Origin: Acidobacteriota bacterium
GTDB lineage: Bacteria; Acidobacteriota; Blastocatellia; Pyrinomonadales; Pyrinomonadaceae
Assembly: GCA_016700075.1 (NCBI GenBank)
Contig: CP065000.1
Coordinates: forward strand, 248,001-312,000
Direction: 5' to 3'
Length of the DNA stretch: 64,000 nucleotides
Below are positions 43,783-50,735 of the stretch, piece after piece; position 1 is the first letter of the stretch; the number at the start of each line of letters is the position of its first letter. The notes below the pieces were generated by a model that saw only the letters and a program-made list of their open reading frames with translations, was not told where the DNA came from and did not search any database. The translations under genes were made by a program, and so were the position numbers.

Positions 43783-44460
43783 ATCGCAAGACGATTTGGT
43801 AACAGATTCAAGCCGCGGTTTCGTGAACCGCAGCACCGTACGAACGAACGCATCCGCGTTCCTTCGGTAAGGGTGGTTTTGGAAGACGGCGGGACGCTCG
43901 GGGTCATGGATACCCGAGACGCTATTGCAGAGGCGCGAAACAGAGGATTCGACCTGGTCGAGATCGCTCCGAACGCCAGCCCGCCTGTGTGCAAGATCAT
44001 CGACTACGGCAAGTTTCTTTACGAACAAAAAAAGCGGGCCCACGAGGCAAAGAAGAAACAGGTCACGGTTCAGGTAAAGGAAATAAAATTCAGGCCGGGC
44101 ACCGATGATCACGATTACGAATACCGCCGTGAAAATGCGCGTAAATGGCTTGAAGGCGGTGACAAAGTAAGGGCGGCCATCGCATTCCGTGGCCGTGAAA
44201 TGTCTCATAGAGAGCTTGGAGCGAAGATCCTTCAACGGCTCACGGAAGAGCTGACCGAGGTCGGCGAAGTAGAGGTAGCACCCAAAATGGAGGGCTATCA
44301 GATGTTCACCATCTTCGCCCCTAAGAAGACGAAATCGCTCGCTTCAAAACATTCATCGGTAGCACCTGACAAACCGGAGAAGGCTGCTAAGCAAAAGGCC
44401 GATAAGCCAAGGAAGGGATCGGAGGAAGCAACACCGGCCGACGATGACGAGATATTTTAG
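43783..44460 (+). CDS. infC: Translation initiation factor IF-3 (non-AUG start)
   Basis: A strong ribosome-binding site (AGGAGG, 43772-43777) is followed after five bases by ATC at 43783, giving (M)ARRFGNRFKPRF... through NERIRVPSVRVVLEDGG. That is the complete IF-3 N-domain, and there is no in-frame ATG until well inside the domain. Rare start codons are a known hallmark of infC and underlie its autoregulation in E. coli (AUU there). The N-domain ends with CKIIDYGKFLYEQKKR, followed by the linker and C-domain (VKEIKFRPGTDDHDYEYR). A Lys/Glu/Ala-rich tail of about 45 residues follows. IF-3 keeps ribosomal subunits apart and proofreads the start codon. Confidence 0.88.
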   Translation: MARRFGNRFKPRFREPQHRTNERIRVPSVRVVLEDGGTLGVMDTRDAIAEARNRGFDLVEIAPNASPPVCKIIDYGKFLYEQKKRAHEAKKKQVTVQVKEIKFRPGTDDHDYEYRRENARKWLEGGDKVRAAIAFRGREMSHRELGAKILQRLTEELTEVGEVEVAPKMEGYQMFTIFAPKKTKSLASKHSSVAPDKPEKAAKQKADKPRKGSEEATPADDDEIF

Positions 44461-44481
44461 AAGTTTAATTAGGAGAGAGTT

Positions 44482-44685
44482 ATGCCAAAACTAAAGACAC
44501 ACAAAGGCGCCGCAAAGCGTTTTCGCTCGACAGCAACGGGCAAATTCAAACGCGGTCATTCGCATGCGCGGCACATTTTGACCAAGAAAACGAACAAGCG
44601 CAAACGCAATTTGGACATCGATACGATCGTGTCAGAAGGCGATCAGAAGCGCGTAGAGAAAATGCTGCCGTACGGCCGCGACTAA
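44482..44685 (+). CDS. rpmI: 50S ribosomal protein L35
   Basis: A 67-residue, very basic protein with the family sequence MPKLKTHKGAAKRFRSTATG and RGHSHARHILTKKTNKRKR. It has a GGAGAG ribosome-binding site and lies 21 bp after infC. It is part of the large subunit and is expected to be co-transcribed with infC and rplT. Confidence 0.96.
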   Translation: MPKLKTHKGAAKRFRSTATGKFKRGHSHARHILTKKTNKRKRNLDIDTIVSEGDQKRVEKMLPYGRD

Positions 44686-44739
44686 CTAAGAGAATTTTAG
44701 ACTTGCATTCTGCATTGTGCATTATGCATTGGAGGAATT

Positions 44740-45117
44740 ATGCCCAGAGCAAAACGTGGTAATAAGCGCACCGAGAAGCGCAGAAAAATATTGTCCCTCG
44801 CGAAAGGATATCGCGGGACCAAATCGAAACTTTATCGTTCGGCCAAGGAATCCGTCGAACGGGCGCTGAATTTCGCCTATACGGGCCGAAAGCTGAAAAA
44901 GCGTGATTTCCGCAAATTGTGGATCGTCCGCATCAATGCGGCCTGCCGTTTGAACGACATGAAATATTCGCAGTTCATGCACGGCCTCAGCCTTGCGGGA
45001 ATTGAATTGGACCGAAAATCCCTCGCAGATATCGCCGTCAAACAGCCGGAAACATTTGCGGCTCTCGCGACACAAGCGAAAGACGCTGTGAACAACAAAG
45101 CCCAGGCGGCTGCCTAG
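44740..45117 (+). CDS. rplT: 50S ribosomal protein L20
   Basis: A 125-residue basic protein with the L20 hallmark GYRGTKSKLYRSAKESVERAL-type helix and RKLWIVRINAACR. A GGAGGAAT ribosome-binding site precedes the ATG. L20 is needed for early 50S assembly and in several bacteria represses its own operon by binding the mRNA. In the 54-bp gap before it, GCATT occurs four times in a row at short spacing, with no recognised role. Confidence 0.96.
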   Translation: MPRAKRGNKRTEKRRKILSLAKGYRGTKSKLYRSAKESVERALNFAYTGRKLKKRDFRKLWIVRINAACRLNDMKYSQFMHGLSLAGIELDRKSLADIAVKQPETFAALATQAKDAVNNKAQAAA

Positions 45118-45137
45118 ACTCAGATCAACATTAATTT

Positions 45138-45169
45138 GGCATGTCGGTTTTAGGCCGACATGCCTTTTT
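45138..45169 (+). terminator. Terminator of the infC-rpmI-rplT cluster
   Basis: A perfect 10-bp stem (GGCATGTCGG at 45138-45147, CCGACATGCC at 45155-45164) with a 7-nt loop is followed by TTTTT. It overlaps the 3' end of the convergent kbl gene, so it may end transcription from both sides. Confidence 0.88.
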
Positions 45170-46349
45170 CTATTCCCAATTCTTTTTTAGCTTCCGCAAA
45201 CTTCTCGACTGCAAAATCGAGGTCCTCCTTCGAATGGGCGGCAGATACCTGCGTCCTGATGCGAGCTTTGCCTTTCGGCACCACCGGGAATGAGAACGGG
45301 ATCACATAGACGCCCTTTTCGAGAAGCCTTTCTGCCATCTTTACTGCGGGTTCTGCTTCGCCGAACATCACAGGTACGATCGGGTGTTCGCCCGGCAAAA
45401 CGTCGAGTCCAACAGCCTGGATCTTTTCACGAAAATACCTTGTGTTGTCCATCAGCTTTTCCCGGAGATCCGTCGATGCCGATAGCATATCTATCGCGGC
45501 GATCGAGGCGGCGACGATCGGCGGGGCGACGGAGTTTGAGAACAGATATGGCCGCGAACGCTGACGCAGCAATTCAACGATCTCCTTTTTGCCGCTGGTA
45601 TAACCGCCCGAAGCCCCGCCCAGAGCCTTGCCCAACGTTCCGGTTATGATATCGACGCGATCCATTACGTTGTGATGTTCGTGAACGCCGCGGCCGGTCT
45701 TGCCCATGAAGCCAACGGCGTGCGAATCGTCCACCATCACCAACGCGTCGTGCTTCTCCGCTAGGTCGCATATCTCATCGAGCTTCGCGATGTAACCGTC
45801 CATGGAGAAAACACCGTCGGTCGCGATCATCTTGAACCGTGCGGAGCTTGCTTCTTCGAGTTTGGCTTCGAGGTCGGCCATGTCGCTGTTCCTGTAACGA
45901 AACCGCTGTGCCTTGCAGAGCCTGATGCCGTCGATGATGCTCGCGTGGTTGAGTTCATCGGAGATAATGGCGTCCTCATCGGTCAAGAGCGTCTCGAACA
46001 GGCCGCCGTTCGCGTCGAAACAGCTCGTGTAAAGAATCGTGTCCTCGGTGCCGAGGAATTCGCTGATCTTGCGCTCAAGCTCTTTATGGATCGCCTGCGT
46101 TCCGCAGATAAATCGCACCGACGACAGGCCGTAGCCCCATTCGTCGAGCGACTTTCTTGCCGCATCAACTATCGCCGGATGATCGCTCAGGCCCAGGTAA
46201 TTATTCGCGCACATGTTCAGGACCTCACGCCCATTCACATCAATATGCGCATCCTGCGGCCCGTCGATCACACGCTCATTCTTATAAAGCCCCGCCTTGC
46301 GGATGCCGTCGATCGTGCTCTGTAGATGTTCTTTGAAATTTCCGTACAT
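45150..46349 (-). CDS. kbl: Glycine C-acetyltransferase (2-amino-3-ketobutyrate CoA ligase)
   Basis: The 399-residue type I PLP enzyme matches the family: MCANNYLGLSDHP, DDSHAVGFMGKTGRG and GTLGKALGGASGGYTSG with the PLP Lys. It splits 2-amino-3-ketobutyrate with CoA into glycine and acetyl-CoA, the step after threonine dehydrogenase, whose gene lies 3.2 kb upstream on the same strand. In an ordinary tdh-kbl operon the two adjoin. Here a MazF-type module begins five bases before its start, and a diverged duplicate of its first 32 codons lies beyond that module. Confidence 0.95.
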   Translation of the reverse strand: MYGNFKEHLQSTIDGIRKAGLYKNERVIDGPQDAHIDVNGREVLNMCANNYLGLSDHPAIVDAARKSLDEWGYGLSSVRFICGTQAIHKELERKISEFLGTEDTILYTSCFDANGGLFETLLTDEDAIISDELNHASIIDGIRLCKAQRFRYRNSDMADLEAKLEEASSARFKMIATDGVFSMDGYIAKLDEICDLAEKHDALVMVDDSHAVGFMGKTGRGVHEHHNVMDRVDIITGTLGKALGGASGGYTSGKKEIVELLRQRSRPYLFSNSVAPPIVAASIAAIDMLSASTDLREKLMDNTRYFREKIQAVGLDVLPGEHPIVPVMFGEAEPAVKMAERLLEKGVYVIPFSFPVVPKGKARIRTQVSAAHSKEDLDFAVEKFAEAKKELGIEKGMSA

Positions 46350-46354
46350 AAGAA

Positions 46355-46687
46355 TTAGTTGAAACCGAGCCAGCTCCTTAACGAAAGCTCAATCTGATCC
46401 GAGTCTTGAATTGAAAGTGCCCCAACTCGCTTCAGGATAAGTGATTCTTTTAAGGTATAAATGCCACGCTTCGCTGACGTTTCTACGTTTAGCCCTGCGG
46501 CCTTCCAGTCGGTAAGCACAAACTCACCGGGCAGCAACCTGTTAGTTTTGCTTGTGAGCGGGACAAAGAATATGTCGGTTGAAATATGCGAAGCGTTGAC
46601 GACAACGGCAGGTCTTACTTTGGAACCTGAAAGATCTGAGAAAGGAAACTTTACGAGAACGACATCAAACTTTGAGTAGTTCGGCAT
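46355..46687 (-). CDS. PemK/MazF-family toxin
   Basis: The 110-residue protein has the family start SKFDVVLVKFPFSDLSGSKV followed by RPAVVV, then FVPLTSKTN and the C-terminal ILKRVGALSIQD. MazF/PemK toxins are mRNA endonucleases kept in check by a linked antitoxin. Its start overlaps the antitoxin gene by 23 bases. It sits between kbl and a duplicated kbl 5' fragment, which shows that the module is an insertion. Confidence 0.88.
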   Translation of the reverse strand: MPNYSKFDVVLVKFPFSDLSGSKVRPAVVVNASHISTDIFFVPLTSKTNRLLPGEFVLTDWKAAGLNVETSAKRGIYTLKESLILKRVGALSIQDSDQIELSLRSWLGFN

Positions 46688-46898
46688 AAACGTCGTCCTC
46701 TTCGTTGTCCCAAATTTCTTCTAGAGTTTCCGAACTTCCGGTTAACCAAAGATCGTTATCATCCGATCCCGAACTAATAGAATCTATCGGTTCTTCATCA
46801 AGTATCGTGACCAAAGCACGACGATCTTTTGGAAGCTTTACGTCACCCAAAAGCCGAACCGCCCCGTTCTTATCAATTATTGCCTCAACAGTTTGCAT
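46665..46898 (-). CDS. Antitoxin of the MazF-type module
   Basis: The 77-residue acidic protein has an N-terminal beta-hairpin region (VEAIIDKNGAVRLLGDVKLP), like the AbrB-type or related DNA-binding antitoxins, and a strongly acidic, probably disordered C-terminus (LEEIWDNEEDDVYAELLKV) suited to bind the toxin. It lies upstream of and overlaps the toxin gene, the usual order. The specific antitoxin family is uncertain. Confidence 0.75.
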   Translation of the reverse strand: MQTVEAIIDKNGAVRLLGDVKLPKDRRALVTILDEEPIDSISSGSDDNDLWLTGSSETLEEIWDNEEDDVYAELLKV

Positions 46899-46913
46899 AA
46901 CAAAGCTACTTTA

Positions 46914-47024
46914 TCACGAACCCAGTGTCTGCGGGCCGTCGATCACACGCTCATTCCTATAAAGCCCCGCCTCACGGATCCCATTGATCGTGCTCTGCAG
47001 ATATTCCTTGAAATTTGAATACAT
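46914..47024 (-). pseudogene. Duplicated 5' fragment of kbl
   Basis: From an ATG at 47024 the frame reads MYSNFKEYLQSTINGIR, then EAGLYRNERVIDGPQ, and ends at TGA after four unrelated codons. Compared with the intact Kbl N-terminus, 27 of the first 32 residues are identical. Homology ends just where the MazF-type module begins. It is too short to function and appears to be what remains of the original kbl start after insertion of the module. Confidence 0.9.
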
Positions 47025-47067
47025 ATGTTGTTTTCTCTTTGCCTCGGTGTTCACGACCTAGGCGAAG

Positions 47068-47544
47068 TTAATTGAGGTGCAGCCGAGCTTTGAGGCGAAA
47101 CCACCAATTACGCAATCGCTTTTTATTCTCGACCGCCACTTCAGAGGATGCTTGCATACTCGAATTACAATCTGAGGTAACGAAGCCGTTCTTATCGACA
47201 TAGAAGAGATAGTCTTCACCTTTTTCAAAAGTAAATGCACTGCAAGGACCAGTCCTACTAGTCCAAACAGACATCTCTTTTTCAGCAGACCCCTTCCAAG
47301 TTTTCGACAGTCTTAAAGTTAAGGGAATTCTTAGCCATCCTTGTTGGTTTCGTTGTTCGGCTCCTACCGTTAGGACTTGGCCTTCGACAATTTTCTTCGC
47401 TCCTCTAAATTGCTTTGACGGCGAATCGAGGCACGTACAGGCTTGAGCGACCGAGGCGAACAGGAAGAGTACAGAAACGCAGCCGTAAATTAGACGTAAT
47501 CCTTTCGAATGTATCAACGACGACGTATTTCCAATATTCCTCAT
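47068..47544 (-). CDS. Secreted Cys-containing protein, NTR/TIMP-like
   Basis: The start at 47544 overlaps the upstream gene's stop (ATGA) and begins a Sec signal peptide (LIYGCVSVLFLFASVAQA) immediately followed by CTCLDSPSKQF. A mature N-terminus starting at or near a CxC pair, followed by KIVEGQVLTVGAEQ and PLTLRLSKTWKG, resembles the NTR/TIMP fold of secreted inhibitors and small bacterial relatives. A later Cys pair (GPCSAF, SDCNSS) could form disulfides. Function unknown; the family call is moderate. The coupling to the 187-residue gene is unusual, since that protein is cytoplasmic. Confidence 0.65.
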   Translation of the reverse strand: MRNIGNTSSLIHSKGLRLIYGCVSVLFLFASVAQACTCLDSPSKQFRGAKKIVEGQVLTVGAEQRNQQGWLRIPLTLRLSKTWKGSAEKEMSVWTSRTGPCSAFTFEKGEDYLFYVDKNGFVTSDCNSSMQASSEVAVENKKRLRNWWFRLKARLHLN

Positions 47545-48104
47545 GGCGTTGGCGTCTCCGTTTTCTTTGGGGGTTTTTCGATGTGTGACGCGCTTGTCCA
47601 GGCGGCGAGTTTGCCGACGTCGTTTCGGTAGACGTTGCGGACGACGCCGTCGAGGATGCGGCGGGCGACCATTCCGCGTTGGACGGATTCGCCAATTTCG
47701 GCGGTTGGTTCGACATGGTCGTCGATGGCTGAGGCCTGCGGGCCGAAGGTCGCTTCGAACGCGTCGCACGCGGCGGTCAGGTCGGTAACGAACGTCGCGG
47801 CCATTCCGTAGGCGACGAAGTCCGCGACGATGGGCGTTGCTTCATCGACCCACGCGCGACCGGTCGCGAGCAGTGTTTGATCGGACGAATTTCGCGGCAT
47901 TCGGAAACGGTCGCTGATTCCGTCATATTGATATTCCATCGAACGCGCGGTGCGGGCGATGTCCGACATCTCTTCGCGGAGGTTTTCGCGGGCCGTGCCT
48001 TTGACCTCGGTCGCCCCGCGTGCGTCGCCGAAACCAGCCTGCTGATCGGCCCCCTGTTCTTCAAGAAACTCGACTTCGTTCCTTATCACATCAAAATTAT
48101 TCAC
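47541..48104 (-). CDS. Hypothetical 187-residue protein downstream of the 20-bp repeat array
   Basis: The product has no signal or membrane segment, is largely helical (VIRNEVEFLEEQ, IARTARSMEYQYDGISDRF, ILDGVVRNVYRNDVGKLAAW) and ends in a Pro/Thr/Glu tail. I remember similar proteins in acidobacterial genomes, but they have no assigned function. The phrase RMPRNSSDQTLLATGRAWVDEA looks like the conserved core. A tandem array lies 220-365 bp upstream of its start with nothing between, so array and gene may belong together. GC content is higher than in the TA modules nearby. Confidence 0.65.
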   Translation of the reverse strand: MNNFDVIRNEVEFLEEQGADQQAGFGDARGATEVKGTARENLREEMSDIARTARSMEYQYDGISDRFRMPRNSSDQTLLATGRAWVDEATPIVADFVAYGMAATFVTDLTAACDAFEATFGPQASAIDDHVEPTAEIGESVQRGMVARRILDGVVRNVYRNDVGKLAAWTSASHIEKPPKKTETPTP

Positions 48105-48327
48105 CGCGATCGGTATCCCAGAAAAATCGGGCTCATTATCTATCCCAAACTACTTGATCCTTAAAAAGCACTCATATCGCCTTCGTGAGCTGTCGTCCAT
48201 ATGGAACTCTTCTTGTTTATTTGTGGTTGTTGGTGAAATAAAGAGCTCGGTCGCTATCGCTCGCGGATCCGATATATTCGTTGTATTGTGACGCTGAAAT
48301 CATCGATCTGAGCATGATATATAAAAC
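48105..48327. other. Intergenic leader between array and 187-residue gene
   Basis: Nothing recognisable as coding. It contains one copy of a 17-bp phrase GGTCGCTATCGCTCGCGG-like (about 48252-48269) that recurs at about 48830-48846. Confidence 0.5.
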
Positions 48328-48467
48328 CTTTGTTTGTTATCTGTAACTTTCATTTGTTATTTTCGATTTTTCTCTGAAATATCGAACTTTCGCGTGAATT
48401 ATCCGACTTTTCTCTGAAATAACAAACTTTCGCGTGAATTATCGAATTTTTCCGTGATTTTGTCGAT
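48328..48467. repeat. 20-bp tandem repeat array, seven degenerate units
   Basis: Units of exactly 20 bp begin at 48328, 48348, 48368, 48388, 48408, 48428 and 48448. In the middle, two unit types alternate: TTTCGCGTGAATTATCGAAT-like and TTTTCTCTGAAATATCGAAC-like. The outer units are more diverged. The region is AT-rich, has no coding frame and contains no spacers. The TTTC-N-CGTGA core is shared with the 21-bp array at 6459. Confidence 0.85.
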
Positions 48468-48493
48468 TCGCCGCCGCCGGGCACCGGGAGTCG

Positions 48494-48811
48494 CTAATTT
48501 CTATCAAAACCGTTCTTTTCTGCCCATTCATCGGTCCAGCCGTAAATATTCACCTGGTGAACCGGCTTACCCTTCTCTTTGTTAGTCTGATCCGAGACAC
48601 TGAGTTCCCAACCACCCCATTCTTCGGACATAAGGTGTTCGTGTTCACATTCCCCTTTTTCAAGGTCTTTCTTCAGCCTTTCGAGCGAACGCATAAGTAT
48701 GTCGATTCCTTCTTTATCGACGTGGACATGCAGTACGTTGTGTTCCTCGGACACAACGAATGCTAGGAGTCGCTTTTCATCCGCGTGTGACTTTTTTCTT
48801 GAATCTTCCAT
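48494..48811 (-). CDS. Small hypothetical protein, Imm32-like
   Basis: The 105-residue protein is charged, with VLHVHVDKEGIDILMRSLER, then a His-rich ECEHEHLMSEEWGGWELS and VHQVNIYGW near the end. This order (hxhhD, L..L..L, HHLMSxxWGGxEL) is like the immunity protein 32 family as I remember it, but no RHS or other polymorphic toxin gene adjoins it. It lies between a tdh remnant and the 20-bp array, within the region flanked by duplicated tdh and kbl ends. Confidence 0.6.
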   Translation of the reverse strand: MEDSRKKSHADEKRLLAFVVSEEHNVLHVHVDKEGIDILMRSLERLKKDLEKGECEHEHLMSEEWGGWELSVSDQTNKEKGKPVHQVNIYGWTDEWAEKNGFDRN

Positions 48812-48855
48812 TAGCTTCCTGAAGAACCCAGTCGCTATCGCTCGCGGTTCTGACT

Positions 48856-48947
48856 TTAGATATCCTCGAAATCCAACACGACCTTGCCGCAGTTTCCTTC
48901 CTTGATCGCGGCGAAGCCTTTTTCGAAGTCTTTGTAGGAATAGCGGT
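48856..48947 (-). pseudogene. Duplicated 3' fragment of tdh
   Basis: The frame ends at TAA (48856-48858) and reads YSYKDFEKGFAAIKEGNCGK, then VVLDFEDI. Compared with the intact Tdh C-terminus, 24 of 28 residues are identical. Upstream of that point there is no homology, and the ParE-type module begins about 60 bp away. It is the relic of the original tdh end, left on the far side of the inserted module. Confidence 0.9.
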
Positions 48948-49008
48948 CATTTTTTGCGTCAAGTTTGCGAAAAGGGTTCATTCGTCGAACTGAACTATTC
49001 ACGCACGG

Positions 49009-49302
49009 CTACCGATCGAGGCCAAAGTTCTGATTTTGTTTATCGTGGCGGACACCGATGATCAGGAGGGCATCTTCAGCCTCAACTCGATAAATCACTT
49101 GGTATGGGAATCTCTTGAGTAACGCCCTGCGCCGCAGGTCATCGATCAGGGGGAACGAATTTGGAGACCGCCGTATTCGCTCGATAATTTCCTCCAAGGC
49201 TTCGTGAAAATCCGTCGCGACACTCGCACCTGCCTTTAGAAGATAGTAGTCCAAGACGCTACGAACATCCTGATTCGCAGCAGAGAGAAATCGTATCTTC
49301 AT
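49009..49302 (-). CDS. RelE/ParE-family toxin
   Basis: The 97-residue protein has the family outline: an N-terminal FLSAANQDVRSVLDYY, a central helix, then RRSPNSFPLI, the basic RRALLKRFPYQVIYRV and the terminal LLIIGVRHDKQN. Members either cleave mRNA on the ribosome or poison gyrase. The sequence fits the ParE-like branch that pairs with Unstab_antitox partners. It overlaps the antitoxin gene by four bases. The module lies between tdh and its duplicated 3' end. Confidence 0.88.
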   Translation of the reverse strand: MKIRFLSAANQDVRSVLDYYLLKAGASVATDFHEALEEIIERIRRSPNSFPLIDDLRRRALLKRFPYQVIYRVEAEDALLIIGVRHDKQNQNFGLDR

Positions 49303-49526
49303 TTACGACGATGCTGTTTGATCGAGTCCCAGAATTCTTCTTCGGAAATGATCAATTCAGGGTTGTTACTCGCTTCTTCATCGCGTTGACGAGCGAGTTC
49401 GACGATATCTTTGTCTTCATCGCGAAACGGAGAACCCAGCGACTCAATTAGTTTCGAGATTAGAGCACCTCTGTCTCTTGTCGAAAGACCCAACGCGAGT
49501 TGTTCAACTTCCAAAATTGCTGACAT
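49299..49526 (-). CDS. Antitoxin, putative addiction-module component
   Basis: The start at 49526 (MSAILEVEQLALGLSTRDRG) is preferred over an upstream in-frame ATG at 49589, which would overlap the tdh end and has no family resemblance. The 75-residue product matches the pattern of the small Unstab_antitox family: a helix with LSTRDRGALISKLIESL, then IVELARQRDEEASNNP and a final SEEEFWDSIKQ. It precedes its ParE/RelE toxin, as usual. Confidence 0.82.
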   Translation of the reverse strand: MSAILEVEQLALGLSTRDRGALISKLIESLGSPFRDEDKDIVELARQRDEEASNNPELIISEEEFWDSIKQHRRK

Positions 49527-49585
49527 AAGCTCTACCCCTTCTTTAGCCGGATTATAGCATCGCGATCTGCCAAAACCAACGATTA

Positions 49586-50620
49586 TCACATCTCCTCGAA
49601 ATCTAAAACGACCTTGCCGCAGTTGCCTTCGAGGATCGCTTCGAAGCCTTTTTCGAAGTCTTTGTAGGAATACCGGTGGGTGACGACGGGGGAGATGTCG
49701 ACGCCGGCGTCTAGGAGGTTGGACATTTGGTACCAGGTTTCATACATCTGGCGGCCGTAGATGCCTTTGATCGTGATCATGTTGAAGATGACGGTTTTCC
49801 AGTCGATGGCGAACTGCTCGGCGGGGATGCCGAGGAAGGCGATCTTGCCGCCGTGGAACATATTCGCGAGCATGTCTTTGAATGCCGCGGGCACGCCGGA
49901 CATTTCCATCCCGACGTCAAAACCTTCCTTCATTCCGAGCTCTTTTTGAACGTCTTTGATCGAGGTCTTGCTGACATTGACGGCTTTGGTGACGTGGCCC
50001 ATTCTTTCAGCGAGCTCTAAGCGAAACGGATTGACGTCCGTAATGACGATATTCCGAGCACCGGCGTGTTTCGCGACGGCGGCGGCAATGATCCCGATCG
50101 GGCCGGCACCGGTTATCAGCACGTCCTCGCCGAAAACCTCAAACTCAAGAGCGGTGTGGACGGCGTTACCGAAAGGATCAAAGATCGCCGCGACATCAAG
50201 ATCGATGCCCGGTTTGTGTTTCCAGATGTTGGTATGCGGGACCGCGATGAATTCGGCAAATCCGCCATTGGTGTTCACTCCGACACCACGCGTGTTCGCG
50301 CACAGCGCACGCCGGCCTGCCATGCAATGCCGGCAACGGCCACAGACGAGATGGCCCTCGACGCTGACGATATCGCCAACGGCGAAATCTACAACGTTCG
50401 AGCCGACTTCGACGATCTCGCCGACAAATTCGTGGCCGATCGTTGTCGGAACCTTGATCGTGCTCTGAGCCCACTCATCCCAGTTATAAATGTGCAGATC
50501 CGTGCCGCAAATACCGCCGCGTTTGACGCGGATCATTACGTCGTTAATGCCCATCTCGGGCTCGGGTACATCTTCGATCCACAAGCCCTGTTCTGCTCTG
50601 CTTTTTACGATGGCTTTCAT
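49586..50620 (-). CDS. tdh: L-threonine 3-dehydrogenase
   Basis: The 344-residue zinc alcohol dehydrogenase-type enzyme has the catalytic zinc region GGICGTDLHIYNWDEWAQ, the structural zinc loop CGRCRHCMAGRRALC and the NAD motif GAGPIGIIAAAVAKHAGA. It oxidises threonine to 2-amino-3-ketobutyrate, the substrate of Kbl encoded downstream on the same strand. It diverges from pheS across 115 bp. A ParE-type module and a duplicated copy of its own 3' end separate it from kbl. Confidence 0.95.
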   Translation of the reverse strand: MKAIVKSRAEQGLWIEDVPEPEMGINDVMIRVKRGGICGTDLHIYNWDEWAQSTIKVPTTIGHEFVGEIVEVGSNVVDFAVGDIVSVEGHLVCGRCRHCMAGRRALCANTRGVGVNTNGGFAEFIAVPHTNIWKHKPGIDLDVAAIFDPFGNAVHTALEFEVFGEDVLITGAGPIGIIAAAVAKHAGARNIVITDVNPFRLELAERMGHVTKAVNVSKTSIKDVQKELGMKEGFDVGMEMSGVPAAFKDMLANMFHGGKIAFLGIPAEQFAIDWKTVIFNMITIKGIYGRQMYETWYQMSNLLDAGVDISPVVTHRYSYKDFEKGFEAILEGNCGKVVLDFEEM

Positions 50621-50735
50621 TTCTGCGTTGATGATATCAGAGCTTCAGACCGCAATCCACTTATCCAGACAGTGCACGCAATTAACGGTCAGAGCTCTGT
50701 ATTTTTCACTGTAAGTTCGGTTATCCTTACAGTTT

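Noticed and set aside
47545..47769. N-terminal extension of the NTR-like protein to 47769
   Set aside because: The added 75 residues are Arg/Pro-rich shadow of the 187-residue gene; the signal peptide begins at 47544.
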